Positions 1 to 8,336 of a stretch of DNA of 64,000 bases are shown piece after piece. The stretch is from contig CALFWO010000004.1 of the NCBI GenBank assembly GCA_937928045.1, positions 21,450-85,449 on the forward strand, read 5' to 3'. The notes under the pieces were generated by a model. The model was not told where the DNA came from. It searched no databases and was given only the letters and a program-made list of their open reading frames with translations. A program made the position numbers and the translations under genes. The stretch's first letter is position 1; each line of letters begins with the position of its first letter. The stretch is from an uncultured Saprospiraceae bacterium (GTDB taxonomy: Bacteria > Bacteroidota > Bacteroidia > Chitinophagales > Saprospiraceae).

Positions 1-1687
1 CTGGAGTAATAAAAAGTCCTCCAGCTTGACTTACGAAAACACCATTAGGATCTGCCAATTCCCAATCTCCAGTAGCTGCATTTCCTGTCACTTCCCAACC
101 TAAATCAACAGAAAATATATCTTCAATTCCCTTGCTCAATTCAACACTCGGAACTGTAGTTCCGTTGTTCACATTTAGTGATGACAATAATTTGGTTTTA
201 TATCCCCACTTTCCAGCTGCTAAATCGTATGACCCCTCATATATGCCATTGAAACTCGCAACTCCTTGGTCATTAGAAATTGCTTCAAAATTAAAATCAT
301 CATTAATCAATGAGATTGAAGCATTTGGTATTGGAGCACCTGTTTCCTCATCAGTTACATTAGCTGTAATGGAGAAAGAAGAGAGTGCATCTAAGCCAAC
401 GTTCAGCATTACGGTTGAATCATTCGCAATATCTACGGTAATCGTTTTTGAAATATAACCTGGTTTGCTAAAAGTAAAATCATAAGTTCCTCCAGTATGA
501 TACCCAGTTTTATACAATCCATCTATAGCAGTAAATTCTTTCGTGGTAGTTCCATCTATAGCAGCGGCCGCGTTTGGAAGTGGAGTATTATTAGCACTAT
601 CGAAGATTAATCCCTCTATTCTTGCTGCCCTAACATAGGTAGGCGTCATCACATAAAGTCCATTAGCTTGATCTGTTACGAGAACAGTTTGGGATGGTAA
701 AAAAGGGTAGGCTCCCCAAGCACCATTAAAACCCGTTCCTCCACCGAGCCAGGTATCAAAGTTTCCGACCTCTACTAAATTGTCAGGTTCAGATCCATCT
801 ATTACGATACAGCCATCTGAATAATAGGATACAATTATCCAGTCATTCCAAACATGAACATTATGGGGAACAACTCCATCTTGTAAAGTTTCGAAGGGCC
901 TGAATTGATCCAATTCAATTATGTCCGTTGGGTTAGAAACATCATATGAACCTATTGGAGCATTGCCAGTCTCATCAGTAGTAAAAAGGTAATTTCCATC
1001 ATCACTGAGCCAAGCATTGTGCGTGGTAGAGGCTGCCGTTGCCTGTGTCCCTAAAGCAATTGTATTGCTCTTATCAGTAACGTCATAAATAGTAAAAACG
1101 CCAATTTCTATTTCAGATGAATAAGCTAAATTGTCCCGAACATAAACATCATGTGAATATTCATTTGTTCCTTTATCAATATACTCAGGAGCACCATCAG
1201 GTGTGTCGACATTTACATATAGCAAGCCTCCATTATTCAGATTACAACCTGTTAAATAGGCAATACCAAATTCATCAATAAATATATTATGGCATGGGCC
1301 GAGTGTTCCAAGCCCAGGAAGATTTGGTTCCCAATTATAAGCAGTGGCGGTGTCTGGCAACATCGAAAGATCGATGACCATTACGCCTTCACCTGTCTCG
1401 TTGGTAACATAAGCATTGGTACCCCAAGTTTTTAAATCACGCCACATCGAACCAACGCCCGGAAGATAGGCTACTTCGGATGGAGCATCTGGATCAGTAA
1501 CATTAACAATAGAAACGCCATTGAACGCTCCGACTAGAGCGTATTCGTTGCCTTGGTCATCAGCATAACCCCAGATGTCATTCAACTGCTGAGTATATTC
1601 AACCTGACCTCTTAAGGTCATGTTAAGTTGAGAAAAAAGAGAAATACTGAAAAAGAAAAAACAGAGAAGGGTAATGATTGATTTCAT
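1..1687 (-). CDS. Secreted LVIVD / choice-of-anchor-B family protein with CarboxypepD_reg-like domains (partial, 3' end off window)
   Basis: The reading frame is open from the ATG at 1687 down to the window edge, giving about 562 residues without a stop. It starts with a signal peptide (MKSIITLLCFFFFSISLFSQ). Residues of about 30-330 hold repeats of the LVIVD type (NGVSIVNVTDPDAPSEVAYL, GVMVIDLS, GVFTIYDVTDKSNTI, GSYDVSNPTDII), predicted to fold as a beta-propeller on the cell surface. After about residue 355 come two carboxypeptidase-regulatory-like beta-sandwich units (PLPNAAAAIDG and APIPNASISLIND). A T9SS tail would be expected beyond position 1 but cannot be seen. Family membership rests on the repeats; the biological role is unknown. 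A second LVIVD-type protein lies at 11532-12791. Confidence 0.85.
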   Translation of the reverse strand, partial: MKSIITLLCFFFFSISLFSQLNMTLRGQVEYTQQLNDIWGYADDQGNEYALVGAFNGVSIVNVTDPDAPSEVAYLPGVGSMWRDLKTWGTNAYVTNETGEGVMVIDLSMLPDTATAYNWEPNLPGLGTLGPCHNIFIDEFGIAYLTGCNLNNGGLLYVNVDTPDGAPEYIDKGTNEYSHDVYVRDNLAYSSEIEIGVFTIYDVTDKSNTIALGTQATAASTTHNAWLSDDGNYLFTTDETGNAPIGSYDVSNPTDIIELDQFRPFETLQDGVVPHNVHVWNDWIIVSYYSDGCIVIDGSEPDNLVEVGNFDTWLGGGTGFNGAWGAYPFLPSQTVLVTDQANGLYVMTPTYVRAARIEGLIFDSANNTPLPNAAAAIDGTTTKEFTAIDGLYKTGYHTGGTYDFTFSKPGYISKTITVDIANDSTVMLNVGLDALSSFSITANVTDEETGAPIPNASISLINDDFNFEAISNDQGVASFNGIYEGSYDLAAGKWGYKTKLLSSLNVNNGTTVPSVELSKGIEDIFSVDLGWEVTGNAATGDWELADPNGVFVSQAGGLFITP

Positions 1688-1732
1688 ATTAGGGGTTTTA
1701 TTAAAGACTTTTTGAAACGTCAATGGTTGCAA

Positions 1733-2488
1733 TTATCCATTAACTTTTTTATTTACGGTAATGGTTCCAACAATCGCTGCTAAAGGAGGAGCAATAAGAA
1801 ATCCTATGCCAATAGACAATAGCAATAAGAAAACAGCTCCATTTCCTATGGCCATTCCTCTATTGTTTCGTATAAACCGAATGCTTTCTTTTCTGTTAAA
1901 ATACCTTTCTAAAGTAAAATCCATATTCCCGGCACCAGCATAATATGCTTGTACAATAAAAATTAATATTGCGGCGGGAACTGAAAACAGTGGGAACAAT
2001 CCAAAGATAAATAGTACTGCTACGATCAGACTTTCTTTAATTATATTTCTAATGGCCAGCGTTATTCCTCTCACAAAGCTTTTGAAAAAAGGAGGAGATT
2101 GTCTCTTCATACCGGTCAATTCATATTCAACTTTTTCGGAAAGTGGAGATAAAAAAGGACCAATAAAAGCGATGACTAAATTTTTGTATAAAATTATTGA
2201 GATGGCTAGAATCAAAATGGAGCCCATCCAACCTGCAATGGACTGAAGTCCACCATTTATCCAATTCCAAATATTAGCCAGCCATCCATCACCGTTGGAA
2301 GTCGGGATCAAATTGGAAAGTAGTTGTCCTAGATCGTCTCCGAGAAAAAAACTAATTGAGCCAATTCCCAGCGCAAGTAAGAGGCTAATCAATCCTGGGA
2401 CCAGCAGGTAGGACCAAAGTCCATACTTAGGAATCATTTTCAGTGCTTGGAAATATGCTCCTATCGATTTTGTAAATCCAGAAATCAT
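1733..2488 (-). CDS. EI24/CysZ-like integral membrane protein
   Basis: This is a 251-residue, very hydrophobic protein with four clear membrane stretches at about residues 22-48, 86-115, 151-180 and 212-240. The motif NLVIAFIGPFLSPLSEKVEYELTG after the second stretch is typical of the EI24 (etoposide-induced 2.4)/CysZ superfamily. CysZ itself is a sulfate permease, but general EI24 members have no settled function and no cysteine-biosynthesis genes lie nearby, so a sulfate role is not claimed. It sits 77 bp downstream of the trehalose synthase gene on the same strand and could be co-transcribed with it. Confidence 0.8.
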   Translation of the reverse strand: MISGFTKSIGAYFQALKMIPKYGLWSYLLVPGLISLLLALGIGSISFFLGDDLGQLLSNLIPTSNGDGWLANIWNWINGGLQSIAGWMGSILILAISIILYKNLVIAFIGPFLSPLSEKVEYELTGMKRQSPPFFKSFVRGITLAIRNIIKESLIVAVLFIFGLFPLFSVPAAILIFIVQAYYAGAGNMDFTLERYFNRKESIRFIRNNRGMAIGNGAVFLLLLSIGIGFLIAPPLAAIVGTITVNKKVNG

Positions 2489-2565
2489 TTACAGGCTTTT
2501 TTACAATGTAACACTAGAATTGTCGTCCTTGGAATTTCTTTCTACAAGTGGAATCAAATTATCGA

Positions 2566-4743
2566 CTAGTCAGTTAATCGTTTCAATAGCGTTCTTACTT
2601 CTCCAACGCCGATGAGATTATAGTTAGCCTCAGTTTGAGAGAGACCCACCTTGATGGCATAGTGTCCAGTAGGAATCACTTTAAAAGTATCTTCATCAGT
2701 ATAGTCATCTCCAATAGCCAGAATGAAATCCCAGTCCTTTCGATTAATCCAGTTTAATGCCGCTTTTCCTTTGTTTACGCCTGCATTTTTTATTTCGACA
2801 ACTTTATTTCCTTCTAAGACTTGCAGATCCAAATTGGCCGTCAAGTATTGCAGGACGTCTCTATATTCTCTTATTCTTTTTTCACCAAGCGCTTTGTCAA
2901 TCATTCGATAATGCCAAACCAAAGAGTAGTCTTTGTCTTCAATAAATGACCCAGGAGTTCTTTCTACCATACTTTCTAAGATTGGTCTTACTTTTTCTTT
3001 CCAATCTTTTGACAATCCGCGATTCACTTTCCAGCCTTTTCCCCGATTGTACCAAACCCCATGTTCTGCTGCCATTTCAAATTGAAATTCTTTCATCCAA
3101 AGATCCAAAGTGTGGCGATCTCTTCCGCTAATAATTATCGTCTCTGTTCCTGATTCTGCTTTTAATTTTCGAAGAATTGATAGCAATTCATCATCAGGAG
3201 AAGCATCGTCTGGGTTTGAATGAAACTTAGTCAAGGTGCCATCATAATCTAATAGCAATAATCTTGATGAGGCATTTTTATATCGAGAAATTAATTCATC
3301 GTAGGATTTATTTTTTAACACTCTTGTTTTTCTTTCCTCCTTGGAAGCGATCAACTTTGTTTGTTCTGCGATAAAAGTTTTAGCCCAGTGTTTGACATCG
3401 TATTTTTTCAATCGCGCTTGCATTTTCTCAAGCCGATCTTTTTGTTCTTCCAGAGGCATAACAATCGCTCTTTCGATCGCAGCAACCATTTCATTACTGT
3501 CCTGCGGATTAATTAAGATGGCATCTGTCAATTCATTTGCGGCGCCTGCCATTTCGCTGAGAATCAATACTCCTTTTTTACTCTCTTCCTTACTGGCGAC
3601 AAATTCTTTGGCGACCAAATTCATTCCATCTCTTAGTGGAGTGATCATTGCGATATCCGCAGATTTGTATAAAGCACATAGATCGGCAAAGTCAAATGGT
3701 CTATAATAATATTGAATAGGGGACCAACGAAATGATCGGAACTCTCCATCAATTTGTCCGACTAAAGTATCAACTTCGCTTTTAAGTTCTTGATATTGAT
3801 CAACATTGGATCTAGATGGAACTACAATCAGCATCAGGGTTACTCTATCGTGAAATTCAGGGTTCTCGTATAGAAATTCTCGATAAGCACGTAAGCGTTG
3901 AGGAATCCCTTTAGTGTAATCTAATCGATCGATACTGATAATTAGCTTTCTATTTTTTGATAGAAAGTTTGAAATCTTGGTAGCTATGTTGACTCCATCC
4001 AAATGTCTTTCGGGAAAAGCATATTTATCATATTCAATTCCCATTGGAAAAACATCCACATTGATGATTCGGTTATCAACAGCCAGCTTCCCAAAGTTCT
4101 GTTCAATACCAAGTATTCGATAAGCAGCTGATAGAAAATGACGCATGTAGCCATAGGTATGGAAGCCGATTTGATCAGCGCCCATTAATCCCAAAAGAAT
4201 TTCTTCCCGCCAAGGAAGTATCCTAAATATTTCAAAACTAGGGAAGGGGATATGGAGAAAAAAACCAATAGACTGATTGGGAAATGCCTTTCGAACCATA
4301 CCCGGTAACAACATCAGTTGGTAGTCGTGAATCCAAACCAAATCGTTGGGCTTCAAATGCCTTTGTAAAACCGCCAAGAATTTTTCATTCACTTTTTTAT
4401 ATGCTTCCCAAAAATCTTCATTGTATTTGGTAAACTGAGTGAAGTAATGAAAATGAGGCCAAATTGTTTTATTGCTAAAACCCTCGTAATAGGCATCAAT
4501 TTCATTTTTTGTTAGAAAAACAGGAATTAGGCCATCCTTTTTTAAATTCTTTTCTACTCGTTGAGACTCTTCCTTAGAATTTGGAATAGTGCCTGGCCAT
4601 CCAATCCAGATTCTTTCATAGTGATCTTTCAAAGAATTTAATCCAGTGGCTAATCCTCCAGCTGATGGGTGGAAAAAAAGTGCTCCGTCCTTCTTGTCTA
4701 TAGTAACAGGAAGTCTATTGGATAGAATAACCAGTCTGCCCAT
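2566..4743 (-). CDS. Bifunctional trehalose-6-phosphate synthase / trehalose-6-phosphatase
   Basis: The 725-residue protein fuses the two enzymes of the OtsA-OtsB pathway. Residues of about 1-470 form a GT20 glycosyltransferase joining UDP-glucose and glucose-6-phosphate; visible marks are LVILSNRLPV at the N-terminus, WIHDYQLMLLPGM near 140 and FFLHIPFPS near 165. The C-terminal part is a HAD-family phosphatase with the nucleophile motif LDYDGTL near residue 497 and the metal-binding IGDDYTDED near 676. Together they convert sugar phosphates to free trehalose, an osmolyte and stress protectant. Fused OtsAB proteins are usual in Bacteroidota. All visible catalytic motifs are intact. It lies 67 bp downstream of the unrecognised 462-residue gene. 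Confidence 0.95.
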   Translation of the reverse strand: MGRLVILSNRLPVTIDKKDGALFFHPSAGGLATGLNSLKDHYERIWIGWPGTIPNSKEESQRVEKNLKKDGLIPVFLTKNEIDAYYEGFSNKTIWPHFHYFTQFTKYNEDFWEAYKKVNEKFLAVLQRHLKPNDLVWIHDYQLMLLPGMVRKAFPNQSIGFFLHIPFPSFEIFRILPWREEILLGLMGADQIGFHTYGYMRHFLSAAYRILGIEQNFGKLAVDNRIINVDVFPMGIEYDKYAFPERHLDGVNIATKISNFLSKNRKLIISIDRLDYTKGIPQRLRAYREFLYENPEFHDRVTLMLIVVPSRSNVDQYQELKSEVDTLVGQIDGEFRSFRWSPIQYYYRPFDFADLCALYKSADIAMITPLRDGMNLVAKEFVASKEESKKGVLILSEMAGAANELTDAILINPQDSNEMVAAIERAIVMPLEEQKDRLEKMQARLKKYDVKHWAKTFIAEQTKLIASKEERKTRVLKNKSYDELISRYKNASSRLLLLDYDGTLTKFHSNPDDASPDDELLSILRKLKAESGTETIIISGRDRHTLDLWMKEFQFEMAAEHGVWYNRGKGWKVNRGLSKDWKEKVRPILESMVERTPGSFIEDKDYSLVWHYRMIDKALGEKRIREYRDVLQYLTANLDLQVLEGNKVVEIKNAGVNKGKAALNWINRKDWDFILAIGDDYTDEDTFKVIPTGHYAIKVGLSQTEANYNLIGVGEVRTLLKRLTD

Positions 4744-4810
4744 TGGAGTGGGTTTAATAAAAAGTTAATAGTTACTATTAACCAAGTCCTTATGAAATAC
4801 TAAGCAAGAA

Positions 4811-6199
4811 TTAAGCAGTCTCTGCTGGTTTCTTCTTACGCTTAGTTTTAAATAATTCTACAATCTGCTTTTCTTTCATAAACTTTAAGTCAACGAAAGT
4901 CGTTTTGACGAATTTCTTAATGTCTTGATAGTCTCTTCCTCTTTTGTCAGTAAAACGTTTTTGTAATCGTTTCACATAAGTAAGACAAGCAGATTTAATT
5001 TCTTGGTTAAACTCTTGGTTAGAGAAGGCCTCGATGTAGACCGGGAAAATTTTTCCTAATTCGAACCATTCAGCATATTCTTCTTCTGAAAGGTTGCTTA
5101 TAATACCTGAAATGTAATTTGAAATTGTATTTCTTACAATCCTATTATTCTCAGACAATCCTTCAAATTGAGGATAGTATTTCTTGACTGATTCTACGGC
5201 ATCTTCATGGATAAATCCTTTCGTATGAACAGAATCCATTAAAGTGTAGTATTTGCTCAAGTCATCATCTTTAGTCAGATCCATAACTTGAGAAACATTT
5301 GAATCTGAAGCCGCCGTGATCAATCCTCTTTTCTGCAGTCGTGCAATTGAAGCTACCCATTGATCAGAGAATGCATCTATATTTCGACACGCTTCTAATG
5401 TAGCTTTGGTTTTCTTTAATTCATCTGAAGATTTTTCAAAGAAGCTGCAGAAAATATTCAAAATATGCGTGTGCTCAAAAGTTCCAAAGTATTCTTTGTT
5501 TCCAATGAATGCACTAAGTTCATTGATAAATGAGCTGTTATCTAATTTGTTTGCAACTCTGTATAATAGAAATTCAGTTAAGCTATTTGCACGTATTTTT
5601 AGCTCCACCTTATTGCTCGGAAAATCTGCGGCATAGAAATTTTCATTCTTGAATTGCTTCTTATACAAATGTAAGCCTGCAGCGCGTCCTGGTTGATTTC
5701 TAAAGCGAGGCAATTTTTGACTAACTAGAAATTGCTTAATTTTTTTATTCGAAAACTCATTGACGAAATTCGTAATCCAAATATCACTACTTAATCCAAA
5801 TCCAATCTGAATGGTTTGACCTATTCGTTTTTTAATTAGATCAAAGTTTGAAGAATCACAGATTGCCCTTAAAATTTTTCTAAAGTGATTTTGCGGATGA
5901 ACATACTTGAATTCTGGTCCTACCTCTCCACGTAACACAGAAAATCCCAAAATCTTTGAAAGATACATGCCTTCTAATTCTGGAACTAAAAGCGCTTCTT
6001 CAAAAGGAATAATTTGAAGGGGATTATTATTAGCGATATCGGCATAGATTTCTGCAATCTGAGGTTCAAAGTTTTTTCTAAGATTTAGAAAATATTCTTC
6101 TTCTTCTTCCTCGAGATATTTCGCTAGATCATCTGATGCTTGGAGGTCTTGCTGAATTTTTTGCAATTGTATGTTGTATCGCTCTTCTAAAATCGCCAT
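4811..6199 (-). CDS. Uncharacterised 462-residue cytoplasmic protein
   Basis: I do not recognise this family. There is no signal peptide or membrane segment. The N-terminus (residues 1-45) is charged and likely coiled coil, with a run of acidic residues (LEEEEEEYF). The middle is mixed alpha/beta, with the striking basic segment QKLPRFRNQPGRAAGLHLYKK near residue 170. The C-terminus is lysine-rich (KTKRKKKPAETA). The composition looks like a soluble, possibly nucleic-acid- or ribosome-associated protein, but that is only an impression. It is transcribed in the same direction as the upstream S16 gene but is separated from it by a hairpin with T-rich tails, so it is probably its own unit or depends on readthrough. 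Confidence 0.75.
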   Translation of the reverse strand: MAILEERYNIQLQKIQQDLQASDDLAKYLEEEEEEYFLNLRKNFEPQIAEIYADIANNNPLQIIPFEEALLVPELEGMYLSKILGFSVLRGEVGPEFKYVHPQNHFRKILRAICDSSNFDLIKKRIGQTIQIGFGLSSDIWITNFVNEFSNKKIKQFLVSQKLPRFRNQPGRAAGLHLYKKQFKNENFYAADFPSNKVELKIRANSLTEFLLYRVANKLDNSSFINELSAFIGNKEYFGTFEHTHILNIFCSFFEKSSDELKKTKATLEACRNIDAFSDQWVASIARLQKRGLITAASDSNVSQVMDLTKDDDLSKYYTLMDSVHTKGFIHEDAVESVKKYYPQFEGLSENNRIVRNTISNYISGIISNLSEEEYAEWFELGKIFPVYIEAFSNQEFNQEIKSACLTYVKRLQKRFTDKRGRDYQDIKKFVKTTFVDLKFMKEKQIVELFKTKRKKKPAETA

Positions 6200-6317
6200 G
6201 GTGGGATAGGTTTGATATTTTAAAGCCGAACCTAGTAGCGCATTTAAGCCCTACTAGGTTCGAATAATTAGTTTCTGTTTTATTTTCCACAAATATAACG
6301 ATACTTATGGAAAATGA

Positions 6318-6347
6318 AAAGGGCTAACCATTTGGTCAGCCCTTTTT
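6318..6347 (-). terminator. Bidirectional-looking hairpin terminator after rpsP
   Basis: A stem of GGGCT-A-ACC (6321-6329) pairs with GGTCAGCCC (6334-6342) around a four-base loop, with one A/C mismatch. It is flanked by A-rich DNA on one side and T-rich DNA on the other, so it could stop transcription of rpsP on the minus strand. Confidence 0.7.
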
Positions 6348-6375
6348 CTTTATTCTAATCGTGGAAAAGTCAGAG

Positions 6376-7254
6376 TTACTTTGCTTTTCCGCCGTCTAAT
6401 TCATCTTGCCACTTCTTCAATTCATCCCATTTACCTTCAGCAGCCATTTTTGCTTGGTCTGGCCAAGTTGTAGGATCCATTGCTTGGTATACACCACCAG
6501 CCTCGGTTAAGAATTCTTTGATTTTGGCAGCCTCGGTAGTTGAAAGGGCCGCAAATGTTGAAATGCCTTTTCCTACTAGCATTTCCTTCACTTTAGGTCC
6601 AATTCCTTCCACTTTTGTCAAATCATCAGCTTCAGCGGCCGGAGCAGCTGGTGCTTCAGGAGCCGCAGCTTCAGCTGCTGGAGCTTCAGGCGCTTTTTCT
6701 TCAACTGCCGGTGTTTCTTCAACAGTTGGAGTTTCTCCAGATGCTGATTCAACAGTAGTTTGCTCAACAGAATCAGCGAATGACTTATTATCTTCTTCAG
6801 CTGGCTTGTGCTCATCTACAACAACCTCTTTGACTTTTACGGCTTTCTTTTCACCTGCACGTGCTGCATGCATTGCCTTGATTTCAGCTAAAGTTTCTTG
6901 CTTTCTTGCTTCAATTTTGGCTTCTTTCTCAGTAATCCAAGCCTGATATTTTTCATCAGCTTGTTCTTCAGTTAAAGCTCCTTTAGAAACACCTCTCATC
7001 AGGTGCTTGCGGTACATTACTCCTTTGAATCTAAGCATCGCTCTAACTGTATCAGTAGGCTGCGCACCTTTCATCAACCAATCAAAAGCTCTATCTCTAT
7101 CGATTTCGATAGTTGCAGGCTTTGTCATTGGGTTGTATGTCCCTAATTTTTCAATGAATTTACCATCACGAGGTGCTCTGGCATCAGCTACCACTACATG
7201 GTAGAAAGGTCGTTTCCGCCGACCATGGCGTTGTAATCTAATTTTTGCTGGCAT
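6376..7254 (-). CDS. rpsP: 30S ribosomal protein S16 with long C-terminal extension
   Basis: Residues 1-80 are a standard S16 (starts [24 protein letters not shown]), a small-subunit assembly protein. Most bacterial S16 proteins are 80-100 residues; this one is 292. A charged helical stretch (about 80-150) is followed by a low-complexity Ala/Pro/Glu linker (about 165-210). The tail domain begins with [22 protein letters not shown], a helix-hairpin-helix-like motif, and ends in a Trp-rich segment ([21 protein letters not shown]). Such tails occur on some Bacteroidota ribosomal proteins; the function is unknown. rimM and trmD, often next to rpsP, are not here, and rplS is about 27 kb away. A TATCTTTG promoter box lies upstream. 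Confidence 0.95.
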   Translation of the reverse strand: MPAKIRLQRHGRRKRPFYHVVVADARAPRDGKFIEKLGTYNPMTKPATIEIDRDRAFDWLMKGAQPTDTVRAMLRFKGVMYRKHLMRGVSKGALTEEQADEKYQAWITEKEAKIEARKQETLAEIKAMHAARAGEKKAVKVKEVVVDEHKPAEEDNKSFADSVEQTTVESASGETPTVEETPAVEEKAPEAPAAEAAAPEAPAAPAAEADDLTKVEGIGPKVKEMLVGKGISTFAALSTTEAAKIKEFLTEAGGVYQAMDPTTWPDQAKMAAEGKWDELKKWQDELDGGKAK

Positions 7255-7655
7255 TTTTGCTAAAATTTACTTGGTTTAACCATACCCATTCTTGCTCATA
7301 AAGAGCTCACGGGTTTCTAACGAGGCGCAAAGATAAGGGTTTTTAATTATAAATTGCCATAATGTTTTGGCCTTTTTATTGGCGGAAAATTTTGAGCTGA
7401 ATTGAAAATAGGAAGGTGTTTTTTGATGGTTCTTTTGCTTGAAAATCAGTAAGTTATTCTGATCATTGGATTTCGTAAAAATCCGTAGCCGCAAAACCTA
7501 TCCGCACATATGACTCATCCTTTGTTAATAACTTTTTAATAGTATTGGCAGCGCACATTTACCCCCATTCGTTTTGAAGTCACAATGTCACAATACTGAC
7601 TTGTGTATGAAACTTAATGTGCGGGACTCCTAGAAATAGGTTGTCCCCATTTTTT
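7255..7655. other. Intergenic region between rpsP and the response regulator
   Basis: This 401-bp gap holds the rpsP promoter box (7328-7335) and the candidate small RNA (7551-7657). A 72-codon minus-strand frame at 7276-7494 overlaps the promoter region and has no protein-like features, so I do not call it. Nothing else is evident. Confidence 0.6.
7328..7335 (-). promoter_or_regulatory. Putative -7 box of the rpsP promoter
   Basis: On the minus strand the sequence reads TATCTTTG followed by CGC, matching the Bacteroidota -7 consensus TAnnTTTG. It lies about 74 bp before the rpsP start codon. I see no clear TTG -33 element at the right distance, so the call rests on the -7 box and on its match to the box in front of rplS. 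Confidence 0.5.
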
Positions 7656-7657
7656 TT
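7551..7657 (+). ncRNA. Candidate structured small RNA ending in an intrinsic terminator
   Basis: There is no gene on either strand here, but the plus strand can form a closed structure. CGCACATT (7552-7559) is fully complementary to AATGTGCG (7616-7623). This stem is directly followed by a hairpin (GGGAC 7623-7627 with GTCCC 7643-7647, and CTA/TAG inside around GAAA) and then eight T residues (7650-7657). Inside the closing stem lies a tandem GTCACAAT repeat (7579-7594) and complementary AAGTCA/TGACTT. A weak promoter-like TTTG (7521-7524) and TAGTATTG (7540-7547), with short 15-bp spacing, would start an RNA at about 7552. The T run touches the stop codon of the convergent response-regulator gene. 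Expression is unproven. Confidence 0.3.
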
Positions 7658-8336
7658 ACCCCACAAATCGATAGCCAACTCCTCTTACTGAAATAAAAAA
7701 CTGAGGATTCGAAGGATCTACTTCAAAGTATTTTCTAAAATTCAAGATGAAATTATCAATCGTTCTAGTAGAAGGGTAGACGTCATAGCCCCAAACCGAT
7801 TGTAAAATTTGCTGGCGAGATACTACCTCATTTTTTCTATCCACCAACAACTTTAAAAGCATCGCTTCTTTCTTTGTTAAAGTAAACGCTGAGCGCAATC
7901 CTTTGGCTTCAAAAGTTAAAAAGTTGACTTCATTTTCTCCAAAACTGTACTTTTCATGATTTGCAGCCTCTTCCTTATTGCTTCGTCTGAGCAAATTATG
8001 CACCCGAAGTAGCAATTCTTCTAGATTAAATGGCTTGGTCAAATAGTCATCTGCTCCTCTTTTTAATCCAGCTATTCTATCCGAGGCGGCATCTTTGGCT
8101 GTTAAAAATATGATTGGAACTTCCATATTCGTCAAGCGAACTTGTTCGCAAATTTGGAAACCATCCATATCAGGCAACATTACATCTAGAATCAATAGAT
8201 CGAAATGTTGTTCATGAAAGAGTTTTACTGCATCTTTCCCATTGCCCGTCGCGATCACTTCAAATTCTTCTAACTCGAGGTTCAATTTGACTAATGAGCG
8301 AATATGTTCTTCGTCCTCTACTAATAAGATTCTCAT
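7656..8336 (-). CDS. OmpR/PhoB-family response regulator
   Basis: The protein has 226 residues. Residues 1-120 form a receiver domain with the acidic pocket VEDEE, the phospho-acceptor D51 in LILDVMLPDMDG, and the conserved K101 in LTKPF. Residues of about 125-226 form a winged-helix DNA-binding domain ending in the typical VRGVGYRFVG. The start codon overlaps the stop of the upstream kinase gene by 4 bp, so the two proteins are almost certainly a translationally coupled pair. The regulon and signal cannot be inferred from the sequence. Confidence 0.95.
   Translation of the reverse strand: MRILLVEDEEHIRSLVKLNLELEEFEVIATGNGKDAVKLFHEQHFDLLILDVMLPDMDGFQICEQVRLTNMEVPIIFLTAKDAASDRIAGLKRGADDYLTKPFNLEELLLRVHNLLRRSNKEEAANHEKYSFGENEVNFLTFEAKGLRSAFTLTKKEAMLLKLLVDRKNEVVSRQQILQSVWGYDVYPSTRTIDNFILNFRKYFEVDPSNPQFFISVRGVGYRFVG

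Noticed and set aside
6518..6946. 142-codon plus-strand frame and a Leu/Lys-rich minus frame inside rpsP
   Set aside because: Both are shadows of the low-complexity Ala/Pro/Glu linker of S16 in other frames.
7276..7494. 72-codon minus-strand frame upstream of rpsP
   Set aside because: It overlaps the rpsP promoter box and has a random-looking composition.
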